The notes: generated by a model not told the origin, from the sequence alone. A stretch of 64,000 nucleotides of DNA from Flavobacterium fontis (GCF_900129405.1 NZ_FQVQ01000005.1:115492-179491); one strand, 5' to 3'. Counted from the first letter of the stretch, positions 7,540 through 17,841 are shown. A program made the numbers and translations.

Positions 7540-10500
7540 TTATTGTTTTATTACTTTAAGTGTTTTTACCTGTTGATTTACAGTGGCACGAACCAAGTAG
7601 GTTCCGGCAGGTAATGACGAAAGATCAATTTGCGAAGCCGTGGCTTGAATGGTTTGTGACCAAACAGATTGACCTAACATTGTAACTACTTCAATACGAT
7701 CAATAGGCTCAGAAGCGGTTACTTGCAAGATATCTTTCACAGGATTTGGATAAGCGGTAAACTGTACATCGTTGAACCCAACCGTGTTTAAAGAAGCATC
7801 ATAAACCGAAAGTCCAAAGTTACCTTGTCCACCGTTATACCCGAATGCACGAACCAATACGGTAACCCCAGGGGTAAGTCCGGTGAGTACTAATCTAGAA
7901 TGACCTACAGCTACTTCTGGAGCGCCATCATCATCACAACCTACAGCCGTTAACACGGCACAGTCGCCAATGTACGCTTGAAGTACAGTATCAATTCCGG
8001 CACCTCCTGAAGAAGTACCTGCAGTTTCAATAGTAGCATTTCCTGAGGCAGGAACCACAAAACTATACCAAACATCTTTTCCTGACGTGGCAAATCCAAA
8101 AGCACCACATGACGGAGCAGGTGTTTCGGTACTTAAGGTTGCCCCCAAGTTACTTGTATCGATATCTTGATCGGCATATACCCCACCAACAGTTAACGCA
8201 GTAGGTGTGGCACAAGAATCATTGTTGGGAACCGGTGGCGGCGTTCCACAAGTAATTGCACGAGTACGCCCATCTTGATTATCGGTACATTGGTCATCAG
8301 CGTGGGTAATAAAACGAATAACTCCTGTTACGGTAGCCGTCCAGGTTACTGGAGTTATACCCGAAGTATAGGCCAGCGTAGCGTCAGCATTAGCGATGGT
8401 GATAAAATCTGATGCTATTGAACTTGTAAACGTATACTGTTCTCCAGCTGTCACATTTACATTAGAATATTCTCCTGCCCAACCAACTGTGGTGATGGCT
8501 TGTGCCGTTCCAGTACAAGTGGGTGTAAAGGTTTGGGTAGGATAAAGACCGTTAGGTGTATCCAGACATACCGTAGTTGCACAGATATCATTTACGGTAA
8601 TTGCCAAACGAGTAATACTTTCACATCCCAATTCATTTTGAGAAGCGAAATAGGTTGCACCATCCACCAAAGGAGTTGACGTTGGAAGAACATTTCCGCC
8701 TGTTGCACTGTCATACCATACAATTTGCGTACCTACAACTGATAAATCGTCGATAGTTCCAGTAGTACAATAATCTTGTGTAGGATTTCCTGAGGGTGCA
8801 GCTGAGGGTGCTGAAACGACCAATACCAATTCAACAATTGAAGCACAACCTAAACTATTTTGTCCTACTACAAAGATTGTCTCGCCGTTGGAGGCTACAT
8901 AAGCGGTAGGATTAGGAATTTCATTCACGAGATTTTCAGCATCGAATAAATCCAAATAAAAGCTATAGGTTAGACCCGTTTCATTGGAAATTAAAGAAAT
9001 TGCACTGGTCAAATCTACTACTTCAGTTTGATTATTATTCAAATCACACAAAGTTAGCGACGCATCTGATAATACAGGAAGCGGAACAATATCCACTGTA
9101 ACCTGTAAACGTTGAAAACTCTCACAATCAAGAGTCTGCGATGCGTAATACGATACTCCATCCACCAAAACTGTAGAAGCACTTAGTGGGGTACCTCCAG
9201 TTGGTGTTGCATACCACTGAACAGCGGTTCCATTGGCAAATAAATTGGCAACAGTAAATCCGTTTCCACAAAAACTTGCAATAGCATCTCCCGTTGGAGC
9301 TGGCGTTGTTGAAGCACAATCGTAGGCCGCAATAAGGAATTCACCAAAAGAATCGTTTAGGTACTCCCAAGCATTAACGTACAAAACTTGCCCCGGATTT
9401 AATCCGTTTAAACTGATTAATGAAAAGTTTCCATTGGTACTGCTATCATCATCGCAAGCGAGTAGTGTTAGCGCCCCACAAGTTCCTGAATAAACTGCCA
9501 TTCCAGTATCGGTAACGGCACTACCCGACAAAGCATTTGTTTCCAAAGTCACACTTCCTGAAGCAGGAACCGTCACGGTAAACCAAACATCGCCTCCAGC
9601 AAATGCAGCACACCCCGGTGCAGGCGGATTAGAGTTAGTTGCAGAAACGTTTGTAGTTGTAATTGGAATGTTGTTAACATTTGTTCCGACAGTTAATGCA
9701 GTTGCATTAGCACAATCGTCATTGGCAGGAGGTGGAATCAACGTTCGGAATGAAAACGGACCTGTCCAAAGACTTGACTCATTGGGGTTACAAATCGCAC
9801 TAATATAAACATCATACAAAGTGTTAGGACTTAAACCAACCAATACATAGGGATTAACAGTTACTACTGTTCCAGATCCAGCTGTTGGTGCTGTTCCTCC
9901 ATTAGGAGTGACATAAATTGCCCATTGTGTCTCCGTACAACCGGCGGTCCAACCAATAGTAACAGTTGTCGTTGTCACATTGGTTGTAATAATATTGGAG
10001 GGTTGAGGACAAGCTACCGCAGTAGTTATGGTAACATCGTAATCTTCTGTTTCTCCATAACCATACGAAGCACAGGGATCAATTGTATTTCCTGGCGTAT
10101 TCCATACATCACGAATACGCATACGATGCGTTCCTAGCGGAGGATTACAAGCTAACGTTATGGTAAACGTCGCTGTACCATTGGCTCCAATAGCCGCCGT
10201 TGTAAAACCAACACGCTCATTGGTTTCAAACACTCCATTATCGTTATAATCAATCCAAGCGGCCATGTTTTGGTTACCAAATGTTCCCACGGTTACTGAA
10301 ACTGTATACGTTCCTCCGGCTTGTAAATCAGCGGTAAAGTTAGGCTGCCCTGTAAAATAGGTATAAGCGGGATTCACAGGATTGGTACCTGAGTTATTTG
10401 CCAAAGTAGTACCATTGATTACAATATTTGAAATCAAATCGCCATCGGTTTTTCCAACGGTATAAATGGGCACACAATAACAAGCATTTGGTGCGGTCAT

Positions 10501-11565
10501 TCCCACTAAAATGGGTGTACTTTCAGCACTCTGCCCAGAAGCGGTACAGGTTACCACGCATTTGTAATACGTTGCTACAGTTTGTGACGCCGTATAGGCT
10601 TCTGCATTTGAAATTCCAGTAGCATTGGTATACGTAACATTATCGGTTGAAACCAACCATTGGTAGGTCACCCCCGACCCGGACGTCGCATTTTGTAATG
10701 TCACATTGAAAGGAACACCCGAACATGCTGTAGCACTTGGAACAATCGTATTCCCTGGATTAGGGGCTCCTGTACAAGATGGAGGTGGTGTCCAAGCAAA
10801 AGTCAATCCCGAAGCTGGTGCAATGGTATTGGAGAGTAATACTGTAGCCGTAGCCGTAGTTCCTGCCGTGGTCGCATTCCAATCGGTAGCAGTACTTCGG
10901 TTAGAAAAGTTAGAAGCAGGCGTGTTGGGTGCCGCTCGTAAACCACAATCAGCTGTAGTAGCTGTAGCGTTATTGGTCATTGTTCCATACACAATGGAAA
11001 CGGCGTTGGTTGTTTCTTGTAGACGAATCTGAAAATTAAATGAATCGCCCAAAGCCAAGTACTTGGCATAATTTTTCCACTGTACTACCAGAACACGATT
11101 AGGCGCAGTTCCGATTAATTCATAGCGAATTTCAGACCCCGCTTGGGCTTGTAAATCGCGTGAAAAACCAGCAATTCGCGCTACTCGATTACTGGCTACC
11201 ACTGTACTCGTTGAAGAGAGTGGTGTGTATGATGAAGAGGAGTTCATGTCCACCGCTGGCGTAAACGTTGATGACCCTAAAGAAATCCATCCGTTGGTAT
11301 TCACAGCAAAACGGTCATAGGTTGTACCGTTAAATACAAAATTGAATCCGATGGGTAATCCCACACCTGTGAAAGCATTCCCCCCCAGAGGAACAGCCGG
11401 ATCCAAGAATCGTTCATCATCGCTTGCTGTGTTTCCAAGAACAGTCCCTCCGGAAATAGCCGAATACGTGCCATTACTTTGTGAAAAAGTATACTGACTT
11501 AACGTTTGACTAAATCCCAACTGTAGAAACAACAACAACGCTAAAGTCATTGTAATTTTCTTCAT
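7540..11565 (-). CDS. Large secreted multidomain protein with a T9SS type A sorting domain
   Basis: This 1341-residue protein has a signal peptide (MKKITMTLALLLFLQLGFSQ) and a C-terminal type A sorting domain (about 1262-1341, YPNPVKD ... LSSLPAGTYLVR ... KTLKVIKQ) that routes it through the type IX secretion system. Between them, roughly, are a lectin-like N-terminal beta domain (20-260), an Ig-like domain (265-355), a GEVED domain (about 360-520, AAWIDYNDNGVFE and GYGETEDYDV), a fibronectin type III domain (525-610), two copies of a module beginning NDDCANATALTVG or NDSCATPTALTVG (about 615-750 and 1155-1260), and Ig-like adhesin repeats between these copies. No catalytic domain is evident. 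It probably acts as a surface or secreted adhesin. It is monocistronic, with terminators on both sides. Confidence 0.92.
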   Translation of the reverse strand: MKKITMTLALLLFLQLGFSQTLSQYTFSQSNGTYSAISGGTVLGNTASDDERFLDPAVPLGGNAFTGVGLPIGFNFVFNGTTYDRFAVNTNGWISLGSSTFTPAVDMNSSSSYTPLSSTSTVVASNRVARIAGFSRDLQAQAGSEIRYELIGTAPNRVLVVQWKNYAKYLALGDSFNFQIRLQETTNAVSIVYGTMTNNATATTADCGLRAAPNTPASNFSNRSTATDWNATTAGTTATATVLLSNTIAPASGLTFAWTPPPSCTGAPNPGNTIVPSATACSGVPFNVTLQNATSGSGVTYQWLVSTDNVTYTNATGISNAEAYTASQTVATYYKCVVTCTASGQSAESTPILVGMTAPNACYCVPIYTVGKTDGDLISNIVINGTTLANNSGTNPVNPAYTYFTGQPNFTADLQAGGTYTVSVTVGTFGNQNMAAWIDYNDNGVFETNERVGFTTAAIGANGTATFTITLACNPPLGTHRMRIRDVWNTPGNTIDPCASYGYGETEDYDVTITTAVACPQPSNIITTNVTTTTVTIGWTAGCTETQWAIYVTPNGGTAPTAGSGTVVTVNPYVLVGLSPNTLYDVYISAICNPNESSLWTGPFSFRTLIPPPANDDCANATALTVGTNVNNIPITTTNVSATNSNPPAPGCAAFAGGDVWFTVTVPASGSVTLETNALSGSAVTDTGMAVYSGTCGALTLLACDDDSSTNGNFSLISLNGLNPGQVLYVNAWEYLNDSFGEFLIAAYDCASTTPAPTGDAIASFCGNGFTVANLFANGTAVQWYATPTGGTPLSASTVLVDGVSYYASQTLDCESFQRLQVTVDIVPLPVLSDASLTLCDLNNNQTEVVDLTSAISLISNETGLTYSFYLDLFDAENLVNEIPNPTAYVASNGETIFVVGQNSLGCASIVELVLVVSAPSAAPSGNPTQDYCTTGTIDDLSVVGTQIVWYDSATGGNVLPTSTPLVDGATYFASQNELGCESITRLAITVNDICATTVCLDTPNGLYPTQTFTPTCTGTAQAITTVGWAGEYSNVNVTAGEQYTFTSSIASDFITIANADATLAYTSGITPVTWTATVTGVIRFITHADDQCTDNQDGRTRAITCGTPPPVPNNDSCATPTALTVGGVYADQDIDTSNLGATLSTETPAPSCGAFGFATSGKDVWYSFVVPASGNATIETAGTSSGGAGIDTVLQAYIGDCAVLTAVGCDDDGAPEVAVGHSRLVLTGLTPGVTVLVRAFGYNGGQGNFGLSVYDASLNTVGFNDVQFTAYPNPVKDILQVTASEPIDRIEVVTMLGQSVWSQTIQATASQIDLSSLPAGTYLVRATVNQQVKTLKVIKQ

Positions 11566-11609
11566 AAAATACTTTGTTAGGTTTAATTTTTTGCGAGTTA
11601 AAAGTAGCC

Positions 11610-11642
11610 AAAAAAAAACAGCCTGAAAAAATATTCAGGCTG
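11610..11642 (-). terminator. Terminator of fabV
   Basis: CAGCCTGAA (11619-11627) pairs perfectly with TTCAGGCTG (11634-11642) and is followed on the minus strand by nine T. It lies 25 bases after the fabV stop. Confidence 0.9.
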
Positions 11643-11666
11643 TGGGTATGTTAAAGTTTAAAATTA

Positions 11667-12857
11667 CTAGGAAATACTGGGAATGGATACCACTTCATTT
11701 ACATCGGCTAGATAGTCCACTCCTTCAAATCCGAATCCAAATAAATTCAGAAAATCATTTTTATAACCGGCTAAATCGCCCAATTCCACAAGTGATTCAG
11801 TAGTGGCTTCCTCCCACAAACGGGCAACTTCTGCCTGAACATCGTCACGCATTTCCCAATCATCGATACGAATTCGATTCTCAGCATCGAGGGAAATCGG
11901 AGTTCCCGCATACAAACGTGCACGATACAAGCGGTCCATTTGCTCGATACAGCCTTCATGAATCCCTTCCCGTTTCATAATTTTATACAATAAAGAAATA
12001 TAGAGCGGGATAACGGGTATAGCCGAACTTGCTTGCGTCACCAAAGCTTTATTGACAGAAACGTATGCTTTTCCCCCTAGTGCCTGTAGTTGCTCAGTGA
12101 TGGTTGCTGCTGTAGCCTCCAAATGATCTTTTGCGCGACCGATGGTTCCGTTACGATAAACCGCTTTGGTTACCTCAGGACCGATATACGAATACGCCAA
12201 AGTCATAGCGCCTTCAGCAAGTACCCCTGCTTTTTGCATGGCGTCCATCCACATACTCCAGTCCTCGCCGCCCATAACTACAACCGTATTGTCAATGTCT
12301 TCTTGCGTAGCGGGTTCGATGGAGACTTGAGTTACATTACCCGTGTGAAAATCGACTGTTTTATTGGTAAATGTACCTCCAATTGGTTTTAATGCCGAAC
12401 GGTGTAAAACTCCTGTCGTTGGATGCATCCGTACCGGGGAAGCTAAACTGTAAATCACTAAGTCCACCTGACCCAAATCGGCTTTAATGGTTGCAATGGT
12501 TTGCGCTTTGATGTCCTCCGAAAAAGCATCGCCATTGATACTTTTGGCATACAATCCTGCAGCATGAGCTTCTTGTTCAAACGCCGCTGAATTATACCAC
12601 CCTGGTGAAGCTGTTTTTCCTTCGGTTCCGGGCTTTTCAAAAAAGACACCAATGGTAGACGCGCCACATCCAAATGCACTTGTAATGCGAGAAGCCAAAC
12701 CAAAACCGGTTGAGGCTCCTATGACCAATACACGTTTTGCTCCGTCAATTTTCCCTTGCGCTTTTACATAATTAATTTGATTTTTTACATTTTGCGCACA
12801 GCCTGTTGGATGAGCCGTCAAACAAATAAATCCGCGCATTCTGGGTTCGATAATCAT
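11667..12857 (-). CDS. fabV: Trans-2-enoyl-ACP/CoA reductase FabV
   Basis: FabV carries out the last, NAD(P)H-dependent reduction of fatty-acid elongation and replaces FabI in many bacteria. The 396-residue length is exactly that of the family. The N-terminal MIIEPRMRGFICLTAHPTGC is characteristic, followed by a Rossmann nucleotide site (VLVIGASTGFGLASR). The catalytic Y-x8-K is visible as YRNGTIGRAK near residue 235. It has its own -7 box (12889) and terminator, so it is a single-gene unit next to recN. No fabI appears in the window. Confidence 0.95.
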   Translation of the reverse strand: MIIEPRMRGFICLTAHPTGCAQNVKNQINYVKAQGKIDGAKRVLVIGASTGFGLASRITSAFGCGASTIGVFFEKPGTEGKTASPGWYNSAAFEQEAHAAGLYAKSINGDAFSEDIKAQTIATIKADLGQVDLVIYSLASPVRMHPTTGVLHRSALKPIGGTFTNKTVDFHTGNVTQVSIEPATQEDIDNTVVVMGGEDWSMWMDAMQKAGVLAEGAMTLAYSYIGPEVTKAVYRNGTIGRAKDHLEATAATITEQLQALGGKAYVSVNKALVTQASSAIPVIPLYISLLYKIMKREGIHEGCIEQMDRLYRARLYAGTPISLDAENRIRIDDWEMRDDVQAEVARLWEEATTESLVELGDLAGYKNDFLNLFGFGFEGVDYLADVNEVVSIPSIS

Positions 12858-12888
12858 ACTTTTCTATTTAATGTTTTATGTACTTCGC

Positions 12889-12896
12889 CAAAGATA
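12889..12896 (-). promoter_or_regulatory. -7 promoter box (TATCTTTG) of fabV
   Basis: A perfect TAnnTTTG on the minus strand, 31 bases before the fabV ATG, in the 49-base gap after recN. It implies fabV can be transcribed apart from the recN cluster. Confidence 0.6.
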
Positions 12897-12906
12897 AGGC
12901 ATTTTT

Positions 12907-14559
12907 TTAGTTAAGCAATTCACGGGCTTGGCCGATTGCTGCGGAAGTAACTACTTCTCCTGAAAGCATTTGGGCGATTTCTTGAATTCGTTCCTCTGCA
13001 TTCAAGGCTTTTACATTGGACGTAGTACGGGTATCGTCGTCCTCTTTGTAAACTTTAAAATGGTGTTGCCCTTTCCCCGCAATTTGTGGCAAATGGGTGA
13101 TTGCAAAAAGTTGGATGTTCTGACTCATACCGCGCATGATCGCTCCCATTTTATGGGCAATTTCTCCTGAAACACCGGTATCAATTTCATCCAAAATTAA
13201 AGTAGGTAGTTGAATCTTTGTAGACAATATCGCTTTAACAGCCAACATGATACGCGACAATTCACCCCCTGAGGCCACTTTCTTTAAACTACCCAACTGG
13301 GCGCCTTTATTGGCTGCAAAAAGCAATTGAATTCCAGTATTCCCTTGCAATGTAAAGGTTGTTTTTGCTGGAAATTCTATCGCAAACTGTGCATTCGGCA
13401 TTCCTAAATTGGCTACAATTTGCTGCATTTCTCCCACTAACGAACCAACAGCTGCTTGACGATTTTGCGTTAGTGTCTGGGCCAATTGCTCTAATTCTTG
13501 AAGATACCCACTCACCTCCTGCTCCAACTGTACAATTTCCTCATCTAACGTAGTGAGCGAAACCATTTTTGATTGAAGCGATTCTTGAATTTCCAATAAA
13601 GCATCGATGGTTTGTACTTGATGCTTCTTTTGTAGTGTGTATATGGTTTGCAACTGATCTTGAAGGTTTTGTAACGTTTCAGGATCGGCTTGTAATTCTT
13701 CCGCTCCTTGTTGCAACTCGGCAGCGATATCATCAATTTCGATTAAAACACTCGAGATCCGTGTTAGAAGTAGATGGTATTCGGGTGAAAAAGAGGCAAT
13801 TTTAGCGAGCGCATTTTTTGAATCTTTCAATTGATCAACTACACCGAACGATTCACTTTGCAACGCGCTAAGTACTTTAGCCAGTTGGGTTTGAATCAAT
13901 TCAACGTGGGTTAGCTTCTCCAATTGCGATTCCATCTCTTCCTGAGAACCAGCCACCAATTGAGCAGCGACCAATTCTTCCCACAAAAAAGAATGGTAGT
14001 CTTGTTCTTGAAAGGCTTGCGCTCGAGCCAATTGTTTTTCTTGTAGCGTTGTTTGTGCTTTTCGATAAGCCTTTAAGGTATGCTGATAGGTCGTAACGAT
14101 TTCGATATTTCCTGCGACAGCATCAACGAGTTGAAATTGAAAGTCGTCGTCATTTAGCGCTTGCGTTTCATGTTGGGAATGCACATCGATTAACCGAGCG
14201 CCCAAGGCTTGCAACTCCGATAAATTGACAGGCGTATCGTTGATAAAAGCTCTTGACTTGCCGGAGGGTAATATTTCGCGTCGAATGATTGTTTCGGCAT
14301 CGTAATCCAAATCGTTCGCTACAAAGAAATCCTGAAGTTGATAGGAGGAAATTGAGAAATGCGCTTCAATCACACATTTTTCATTTGAATTTTTGAGGGC
14401 AGACAAATCGGCTCGATTGCCCAAGATCAAACCCAATGCACCCAATAGAATCGACTTTCCGGCTCCCGTTTCACCTGTAATCACCGTAAAACCAGAAGAA
14501 AAGTTAACCGAAAGTTTTTCGATTAAAGCATAATTTTCTATCGAAAGGGCTGTAATCAT
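12907..14559 (-). CDS. recN: DNA repair protein RecN
   Basis: RecN is an SMC-like ATPase that acts at double-strand breaks during recombinational repair. The 550-residue protein shows the N-terminal ATPase half (IENYALIEKL, Walker A GETGAGKSILLGALG), a long coiled-coil middle (about 150-370, rich in Q, E, L and A), and the C-terminal half with the signature KVASGGELSRIMLAVK and Walker B PTLILDEIDTGVSG. It lies 19 bases after the porD gene and is probably the last gene of the bamD-rpoZ-coaBC-porD-recN unit. Confidence 0.96.
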   Translation of the reverse strand: MITALSIENYALIEKLSVNFSSGFTVITGETGAGKSILLGALGLILGNRADLSALKNSNEKCVIEAHFSISSYQLQDFFVANDLDYDAETIIRREILPSGKSRAFINDTPVNLSELQALGARLIDVHSQHETQALNDDDFQFQLVDAVAGNIEIVTTYQHTLKAYRKAQTTLQEKQLARAQAFQEQDYHSFLWEELVAAQLVAGSQEEMESQLEKLTHVELIQTQLAKVLSALQSESFGVVDQLKDSKNALAKIASFSPEYHLLLTRISSVLIEIDDIAAELQQGAEELQADPETLQNLQDQLQTIYTLQKKHQVQTIDALLEIQESLQSKMVSLTTLDEEIVQLEQEVSGYLQELEQLAQTLTQNRQAAVGSLVGEMQQIVANLGMPNAQFAIEFPAKTTFTLQGNTGIQLLFAANKGAQLGSLKKVASGGELSRIMLAVKAILSTKIQLPTLILDEIDTGVSGEIAHKMGAIMRGMSQNIQLFAITHLPQIAGKGQHHFKVYKEDDDTRTTSNVKALNAEERIQEIAQMLSGEVVTSAAIGQARELLN

Positions 14560-14578
14560 TTAGATGTTTTCGATACAA

Positions 14579-15472
14579 TTAAAATTTTATAGCATTCCAC
14601 TTACTGCTGTTCAGAGGAGAAATTCGCGATAACTTATCAACGATTCCATCCGCAGGAACGGCTGGTCCACCGGATAATATTGCCACCAATTCATCGGCTT
14701 TGGCATCAAAAAACAATCGTGTTAAAAAGGCATTGGGGCGTGTTTTGTGCAAAGCTTCCAAACTGTTGATCGACTCTACAATGGCCTTTTTTCCCGCCTT
14801 TAGGTCTTTATGCATCAAATCTAAACCTTGAAAATGATACTTGTAAATGGCTTCCAAATAGGGTTTGAAGGTTCCCGACAATAAATCGGCTACCAAATAA
14901 TAGCGATTATTCGTTCGATCCGACTGCTGCCAACCCTTTCCACCGCCAGGCATGGCCAAATTGACGACTTCTTGCGCTTTTTGGAAATAGGGTAAACCAC
15001 TATCCAACTCAAAACTTTCGGCATCAATTCCTAGAATAATATAGATGTAAAACGCCAACGTTGACATCAGGTTGGAGTCATAACTGTTGGGATTGAAGTA
15101 CATTTGTTGAAATTCAACGTATTGAAATTGAAAATCTTTATCGTTGATATTTAACAAGTTGGAGCTGTATCCCGAGTTAAAAATAGGTCTTGAAGATTGT
15201 ACTTGAAGACTCGCATCAAAGTTGTTGTTTTCATACGCATTGATCGTAATGAACATGCTGCAGCTAATTTTCTCTTGATTTTCAAAAGTCTTCTCCGTCC
15301 AAACTGTTTTATTGATAAAATCATTGATAGAGGTCTCCAACGATTTAAATATTTGGGTGTTGACATTTGTAATTTTATCGTAGTTGATGACCACCCTACA
15401 ATTGATTTCTTGGGCATTTACGGTCCCTATGGATAAAATCAAAACCACTAAAAGGAGCAATTTATCTCTCAT
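14579..15472 (-). CDS. porD: DUF4835 family protein, PorD-like
   Basis: The 297-residue protein has a signal peptide (MRDKLLLLVVLILSIGTVNAQ) followed directly by EINCRVVINYDKI, the typical beginning of DUF4835. This Bacteroidota family is annotated in databases as the type IX secretion protein PorD; I rely on memory for that link. The mature protein is expected in the periplasm or at the outer membrane. Its start overlaps the end of coaBC by 11 bases, and recN follows, an order I recall from other Flavobacteriaceae. Two T9SS cargo genes in this window are consistent with an active system. Confidence 0.82.
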   Translation of the reverse strand: MRDKLLLLVVLILSIGTVNAQEINCRVVINYDKITNVNTQIFKSLETSINDFINKTVWTEKTFENQEKISCSMFITINAYENNNFDASLQVQSSRPIFNSGYSSNLLNINDKDFQFQYVEFQQMYFNPNSYDSNLMSTLAFYIYIILGIDAESFELDSGLPYFQKAQEVVNLAMPGGGKGWQQSDRTNNRYYLVADLLSGTFKPYLEAIYKYHFQGLDLMHKDLKAGKKAIVESINSLEALHKTRPNAFLTRLFFDAKADELVAILSGGPAVPADGIVDKLSRISPLNSSKWNAIKF

Positions 15473-16670
15473 AATGTTGTATTACTTTTTGCAAAATTTC
15501 ATAGGCAACTGCCTCTTTCGACTGTAAAGGCTTGGGTTCTATTGTTCCATCCCGATCGATAAGCGTTACTTTGTTGGTAGGTGTTCCAAATCCAGCGCCG
15601 GCATCACGAAGGGAATTAAGCACAATCAAATCTAAGTTTTTTTTCGCAATTTTCAACTTCGCATTTTCAATTTCATTTTGCGTTTCTAGGGCGAAACCAA
15701 TTAAAAATTGGGCTTTCTTTTGCGCTCCTAATGCGGCCAAGATATCCTTGTTTTTGACCAACGTTAAGGTGAGTGTCTCGTCTGATTTTTTAATCTTCTC
15801 TGAGGCAACAACATCGGGTCGATAATCGGCTACAGCAGCAGCACAAATCGCCGTATCAACTTCTGGAAAATAGTGAAGGCAAGCGGAATACATTTCCTCT
15901 GCCGTTTGTACATCAATACGGTTGACCGCAGTATTTTTCAGCGTCAAAGCCGTTGGACCTGTAACCAGATAAACCGTAGCGCCTAAAGAAGCCGCTGCTT
16001 CAGCGATATCAAACCCCATTTTTCCAGTAGCATGATTTCCTATAAACCGAACTGGATCAATAGGTTCGTAGGTGGGACCGGCGGTAATCAATATTTTTTT
16101 ATTGCGTATGGGCATTTTGCCGAGCAAATCGTTTTCGAGAAATGCCACAATGTTTTCGGGTTCGGCCATACGTCCTTCGCCCGATAATCCGCTGGCTAGT
16201 TCTCCTTTTTCAGCGGGTATCATAATGTTTCCGAATTGCTGCAACAACTGAAAGGAAGCCAAGGTGGACGGATGTTTGTACATATCCAAATCCATGGCAG
16301 GTGCAAAATAAACAGGACATTTTGCCGATAGATAGGTTGCAATCAACAGATTGTCACAGTTTCCATGGGCCATTTTGGCCAAGGTATTAGCGGTTGCGGG
16401 TGCAATCAACATGAGATCGCCCCACAATCCCAATTCTACATGATTGTTCCACTGTATCGCCTCATCGTCGTTGTAGAACGAACTGTAAACTGGGTTCTTG
16501 GAGAGAGTAGCGAGCGTTAGGGGCGTTACAAAATCAACAGAAGCAGGTGTCATGACCACACGGACCTGAGCACCTGCTTTGATGAGTAATCGAACCAATG
16601 TAGCGGATTTGTAAGCAGCAATGCCTCCGGAAACCCCGAGCACTATTTTTTTACCGCTCAACACTGCCAT
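15462..16670 (-). CDS. coaBC: Bifunctional phosphopantothenoylcysteine decarboxylase/phosphopantothenate-cysteine ligase
   Basis: CoaBC makes 4'-phosphopantetheine from phosphopantothenate and cysteine in two steps of CoA synthesis. The 402 residues contain the flavoprotein decarboxylase half (about 1-185: GVSGGIAAYKSATLVR, APATANTLAKMAHG, the active-site segment PAMDLDMYKHP) and the ligase half (about 190-400: ILITAGPTYEPIDPVRFIGNHATGKMG split over the nucleotide site, AAVADYRP, and the lysine motif KIKK). It lies between rpoZ (11-base gap) and porD (overlap). The window also holds the final CoA enzyme, CoaE, as a fusion. Confidence 0.96.
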   Translation of the reverse strand: MAVLSGKKIVLGVSGGIAAYKSATLVRLLIKAGAQVRVVMTPASVDFVTPLTLATLSKNPVYSSFYNDDEAIQWNNHVELGLWGDLMLIAPATANTLAKMAHGNCDNLLIATYLSAKCPVYFAPAMDLDMYKHPSTLASFQLLQQFGNIMIPAEKGELASGLSGEGRMAEPENIVAFLENDLLGKMPIRNKKILITAGPTYEPIDPVRFIGNHATGKMGFDIAEAAASLGATVYLVTGPTALTLKNTAVNRIDVQTAEEMYSACLHYFPEVDTAICAAAVADYRPDVVASEKIKKSDETLTLTLVKNKDILAALGAQKKAQFLIGFALETQNEIENAKLKIAKKNLDLIVLNSLRDAGAGFGTPTNKVTLIDRDGTIEPKPLQSKEAVAYEILQKVIQHYER

Positions 16671-16681
16671 GGGATCAATTT

Positions 16682-17008
16682 TTATTTTGATACGTCTTTG
16701 TGATAAATTTTACCATCCGCCCATTCTTGAACAGCAAGCGCGTGGGGTTTAGGTAATTTTTCATAGAATTTTGAAACTTCAATTTGCTCTTTATTTTCAA
16801 AAATCTCTTCCAAGCTATCATTGTACGTCGCAAACTCTTCCAATTTTTCAATCAATTCTTTTTTGATTTCCGTATTGATTTGCGTGGCTCTTTTGGCCAT
16901 AATGGTAATAGCTTCGTAAATGTTACCGGTTTGCTCTTCGATAACAGCACGGTTGTACGTAATTGTATTTACGGGTGCTGTTGTCTTTTTTAAATCCATT
17001 TTACTCAT
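16682..17008 (-). CDS. rpoZ: RNA polymerase omega (Rpb6-type) subunit
   Basis: A 108-residue protein of the Bacteroidota omega/Rpb6 family, which helps fold and assemble the beta' subunit. The conserved core TITYNRAVIEEQTGNIYEAI followed by IMAKRATQI is clear; the C-terminal tail is acidic and lineage-specific. The start overlaps the bamD stop by four bases (ATGA) and coaBC follows after 11 bases, so it is in the middle of an operon. Confidence 0.9.
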   Translation of the reverse strand: MSKMDLKKTTAPVNTITYNRAVIEEQTGNIYEAITIMAKRATQINTEIKKELIEKLEEFATYNDSLEEIFENKEQIEVSKFYEKLPKPHALAVQEWADGKIYHKDVSK

Positions 17009-17802
17009 GACTTTGAAAATTGTTGTAATTCTTTATCAATTTGTTCCAACATAACGTCGGCTTTGCTTTTAAATTTTGAATCGCCTTTAAATTTAACTAA
17101 AGACTGGTAAGCGCCTTTGGCATTGTTTAAGCGCTCTTGCATTTTGGAAGGAACACTGTTAATGGCCAATTGAAAGGCAGAATCCAATTTAAGGAACAAC
17201 GCTTCTTCTTTGAAAACTGTCCCAGGAAAATCCGATAAAAAGATATCGAAAGCCACTTGAGCAGCTTTGTGATCTCCAATGGTATTGTATTGTTTCGCTA
17301 CTTCAAAAGCTTTGCGTTCGAGTTTAACGCGTAAGTCTTTTGCAATTGCATTTGCCTGAGCCATGTACGTCGAATTGGGGTAACGATCAATGAACTCTTG
17401 CATTTTAAAAATGGCTTTATCGGTTTCTGTTTGATCCAAACTGTAGGTTGGAGACAATTCTGCAAAACACTTGGCCGATAAAAAGAACGCTTCCTCAGCA
17501 CGAGGATCTTTGGGGTATGAAGAAGCAAATCCTTCCAATTGATAGGCCGCTAGATAATACTGTTTTGTGTTGTAATACGACATACCAAAACTGTAAGACA
17601 TCTCCTCTTCTCCCGATTTGCCTTTGTAAACTGGAGCAATGATTTCATACAAACGAATGGCCTTGCTGTACTTTTGTTTGTCGTACATTTTTTTGGCCAC
17701 CTCTTTTTTTACTTCGGTATCTTCCGATTTAAATGCTTTTTGGTATTCGCTACAGCTTACCAAAAATAATCCAAGTATACTAAGAATCAATCGTTTTTTC
17801 AT
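17005..17802 (-). CDS. bamD: Outer membrane assembly lipoprotein BamD
   Basis: BamD is the essential lipoprotein partner of BamA in inserting outer-membrane barrels. The 265-residue protein has a lipoprotein signal (LGLFLVSCSEYQ, lipobox VSC) and about five TPR-like repeats, with YDKQKYSKAIRLYE, SYYNTKQYYLAAYQLEGF, YPKDPRAEEAFFLSAKC and MQEFIDRYPNS. It is the first gene of a co-directional cluster with rpoZ, coaBC, porD and recN. A -7 box lies 39 bases upstream. Confidence 0.93.
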   Translation of the reverse strand: MKKRLILSILGLFLVSCSEYQKAFKSEDTEVKKEVAKKMYDKQKYSKAIRLYEIIAPVYKGKSGEEEMSYSFGMSYYNTKQYYLAAYQLEGFASSYPKDPRAEEAFFLSAKCFAELSPTYSLDQTETDKAIFKMQEFIDRYPNSTYMAQANAIAKDLRVKLERKAFEVAKQYNTIGDHKAAQVAFDIFLSDFPGTVFKEEALFLKLDSAFQLAINSVPSKMQERLNNAKGAYQSLVKFKGDSKFKSKADVMLEQIDKELQQFSKS

Positions 17803-17841
17803 TCAGAAATAGGTTCTTTCGACTTTCGCCAAAACGAAACG

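Noticed and set aside
10706..11032. A 108-residue plus-strand frame rich in Val and Ala
   Set aside because: It is antisense to the repetitive secreted-protein gene, whose Thr/Ala codons produce it.
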